39,942 nucleotides of DNA from DASRAU01 sp035638075 (GTDB lineage: Bacteria; Acidobacteriota; Polarisedimenticolia; Gp22-AA2): NCBI GenBank assembly GCA_035638075.1, contig DASRAU010000022.1:1-39942 (forward strand), in the 5' to 3' direction. The position numbers and the translations under genes are program-made. Positions 39,174-39,942 of the stretch are shown piece by piece. The notes beneath the pieces were generated by a model. It saw only the letters and a list, made by a program, of their open reading frames with translations, was not told the origin of the DNA and did no database searches. Each line of letters starts with the position of its first letter. Position 1 is the first letter of the stretch.

Positions 39174-39725
39174 ATGGCGGATCGTTTCAGCATCCGGTTC
39201 GGCGAAGCGATGGGAGCGGGCAGCGAGGACTGGCTCTGGACCGAGCCGGAGATCGCCATCGGTCCGATGGACGGTCCGGTCGGGCAGGCGATCGCCAACC
39301 TCATGGGCCAGACCGCCGGCTTCTCGCGCTTCTTCTGCCTCGTCGACGGCGGCAAGCAGGTCAAGCCGGTCACCCTCATGGTTCCGAAGGTGCAGCTGAA
39401 GAAGATGGTGGACGTGTCGATCTACGGCGGCCCGGTGCAGGCCGGCATCGCCGACGGCGTGCTGGATGCCGTGCAGGCGGGCATCATCCCGAAGGCGAAG
39501 GCCGACTCGTGGGCCATCATCGCGATGGTCTGGGTGGATCCGCGCCTGTCGGACATGAAGGACGCCGACTGGGACGAGCTGTACCGCAACAACCGCAGCG
39601 CCATGAAGGAAGCGATCGAGAAGGCGCTCAAGGGCAAGCCGACGGCCGCCGAGCTCCTCAAGGAGGACCGTCGCAAGCCCCGCCACATGTACTTCAACGC
39701 CTCCAAGAGCAAGTGGGAGTTCTAG
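39174..39725 (+). CDS. Formaldehyde-activating enzyme (Fae)-like protein without the catalytic His
   Basis: A 183-residue protein that aligns along its whole length with Fae, which joins formaldehyde to tetrahydromethanopterin. Shared stretches are IAIGPMDGPVGQAIAN, LMVPKVQLKKM, YGGPVQAGIADGVLDAV and GIIPKAKADSWAIIAMVWVDP. In true Fae the catalytic His17 lies seven residues before the Gly-Pro of the first stretch; here that stretch reads WTEPEIAIGP and the position is Glu. A C-terminal extension of about 20 basic residues (DRRKPRHMYFNASKSKWEF) is also unusual. It is therefore a Fae paralogue of unknown activity, perhaps binding another pterin or carbonyl. No other H4MPT genes are in the window. 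The next gene is a pterin dehydratase, which may share a ligand class. Confidence 0.8.
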   Translation: MADRFSIRFGEAMGAGSEDWLWTEPEIAIGPMDGPVGQAIANLMGQTAGFSRFFCLVDGGKQVKPVTLMVPKVQLKKMVDVSIYGGPVQAGIADGVLDAVQAGIIPKAKADSWAIIAMVWVDPRLSDMKDADWDELYRNNRSAMKEAIEKALKGKPTAAELLKEDRRKPRHMYFNASKSKWEF

Positions 39726-39745
39726 AAGCCCGGAAGGAGTTTCCG

Positions 39746-39942
39746 ATGCCCGAGAAACTGCCGGTCCTCGACGCCGCCGCGATCGACGCGCGGCTCGCTG
39801 ACATGCCCGGATGGAAGGTGGAAAACGGCTGACTGCGCCGCAAGTACAACACCGACGGCTGGCCGACGACCCTGATGCTCGTCAACGCCGTCGGCTTCCT
39901 GTGCGAGGCGGCGTACCACCACGCCGACCTCGAGGTCACCTG
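39746..39942 (+). pseudogene. Pterin-4a-carbinolamine dehydratase-like gene with in-frame TGA (cut by window end)
   Basis: From ATG 39746 (AAGGAG six bases upstream) the frame reads a typical dehydratase N-terminus ending PGWKVENG, then TGA at 39830-39832. It continues in the same frame as LRRKYNTDGWPTTLMLVNA and EAAYHHADLEVT up to the window end. The second part contains the conserved His-His of the family active site, so the frame is intact on both sides of the stop. The position of the TGA is normally a variable residue between Gly and Leu. A nonsense mutation, a base error or read-through are possible; a selenocysteine is not suggested by the family. It lies 20 bases after the Fae-like gene, probably in one operon. 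Confidence 0.65.

Noticed and set aside
39830..39832. TGA as selenocysteine codon in the pterin dehydratase
   Set aside because: The family has no Cys or selenocysteine at this variable position, and no selenocysteine insertion structure is evident in the short sequence available.
1..39942. CRISPR arrays, tRNA or rRNA genes, insertion sequences with transposases
   Set aside because: No regular direct-repeat arrays, cloverleaf sequences or transposase-like frames were found by reading both strands.

Overview
This is a GC-rich, densely coded stretch of chromosome from an uncultured-type Gram-negative bacterium. Acidobacteriota are the best fit. The evidence is a secreted VWA protein of the acidobacterial VWFA-related type fused to HEAT repeats, many Sec/Tat-exported enzymes and lipoproteins, and outer-membrane barrels. 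The membrane-anchor SdhC is of the Mycobacterium Sdh1 type that is also found outside Actinobacteria. The phylum call is an inference from gene content; no 16S or ribosomal protein gene is present. No prophage, CRISPR array, tRNA or rRNA was seen.

Layout. 1-1229: 3' part of an amino-acid permease. 1232-1356: a long imperfect inverted repeat. 1418-6811 (minus): an operon DUF1003 - mprF - acvB - GST, which makes, flips and probably hydrolyses aminoacyl-phosphatidylglycerol. 6843-7727: a barrel protein. 7865-11214 (plus): a Tat-exported M24 homologue and a CocE/NonD hydrolase. 11237-13773: an AT-richer island with a trypsin-like protease behind a textbook promoter and about 800 bases of non-coding DNA holding three related hairpins. 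13774-17134 (minus): sdhC-sdhA-sdhB. 17229-18743: YjbR-like protein and patatin. 18947-20446 (plus): cupin and FHA-GGDEF cyclase. 20439-23222: a LeuA-like synthase facing an outer-membrane protein and an unknown protein. 23409-27897 (minus): ECF sigma factor, HEAT-repeat anti-sigma factor, DUF4097 protein and double-PDZ protein. 28081-31667 (minus): GT39-like membrane glycosyltransferase and P5C dehydrogenase. 31735-37056: ceramidase-like protein, VWA-HEAT protein, NAGPA-like lipoprotein and amidohydrolase-like lipoprotein. 37053-39097 (minus): CorA and homoserine dehydrogenase. 39174-end: a formaldehyde-activating-enzyme homologue and a pterin dehydratase interrupted by TGA.

Three genome-wide habits are visible. 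First, seven gene pairs are joined by a 4-base GTGA overlap. Second, at least six genes have a TANNNT-type (or CATAAT) -10 element 7-9 bases before the start codon and no Shine-Dalgarno sequence, which predicts leaderless mRNAs. Third, several recognisable enzyme homologues (M24, neutral ceramidase, amidohydrolase, Fae) have lost their metal ligands or catalytic residues.

The best candidates for undescribed biology are the sigma/HEAT-anti-sigma/DUF4097/PDZ envelope cassette, the group of secreted pseudoenzymes around the VWA-HEAT protein, and the mprF operon whose AcvB carries two apparently complete hydrolase triads.
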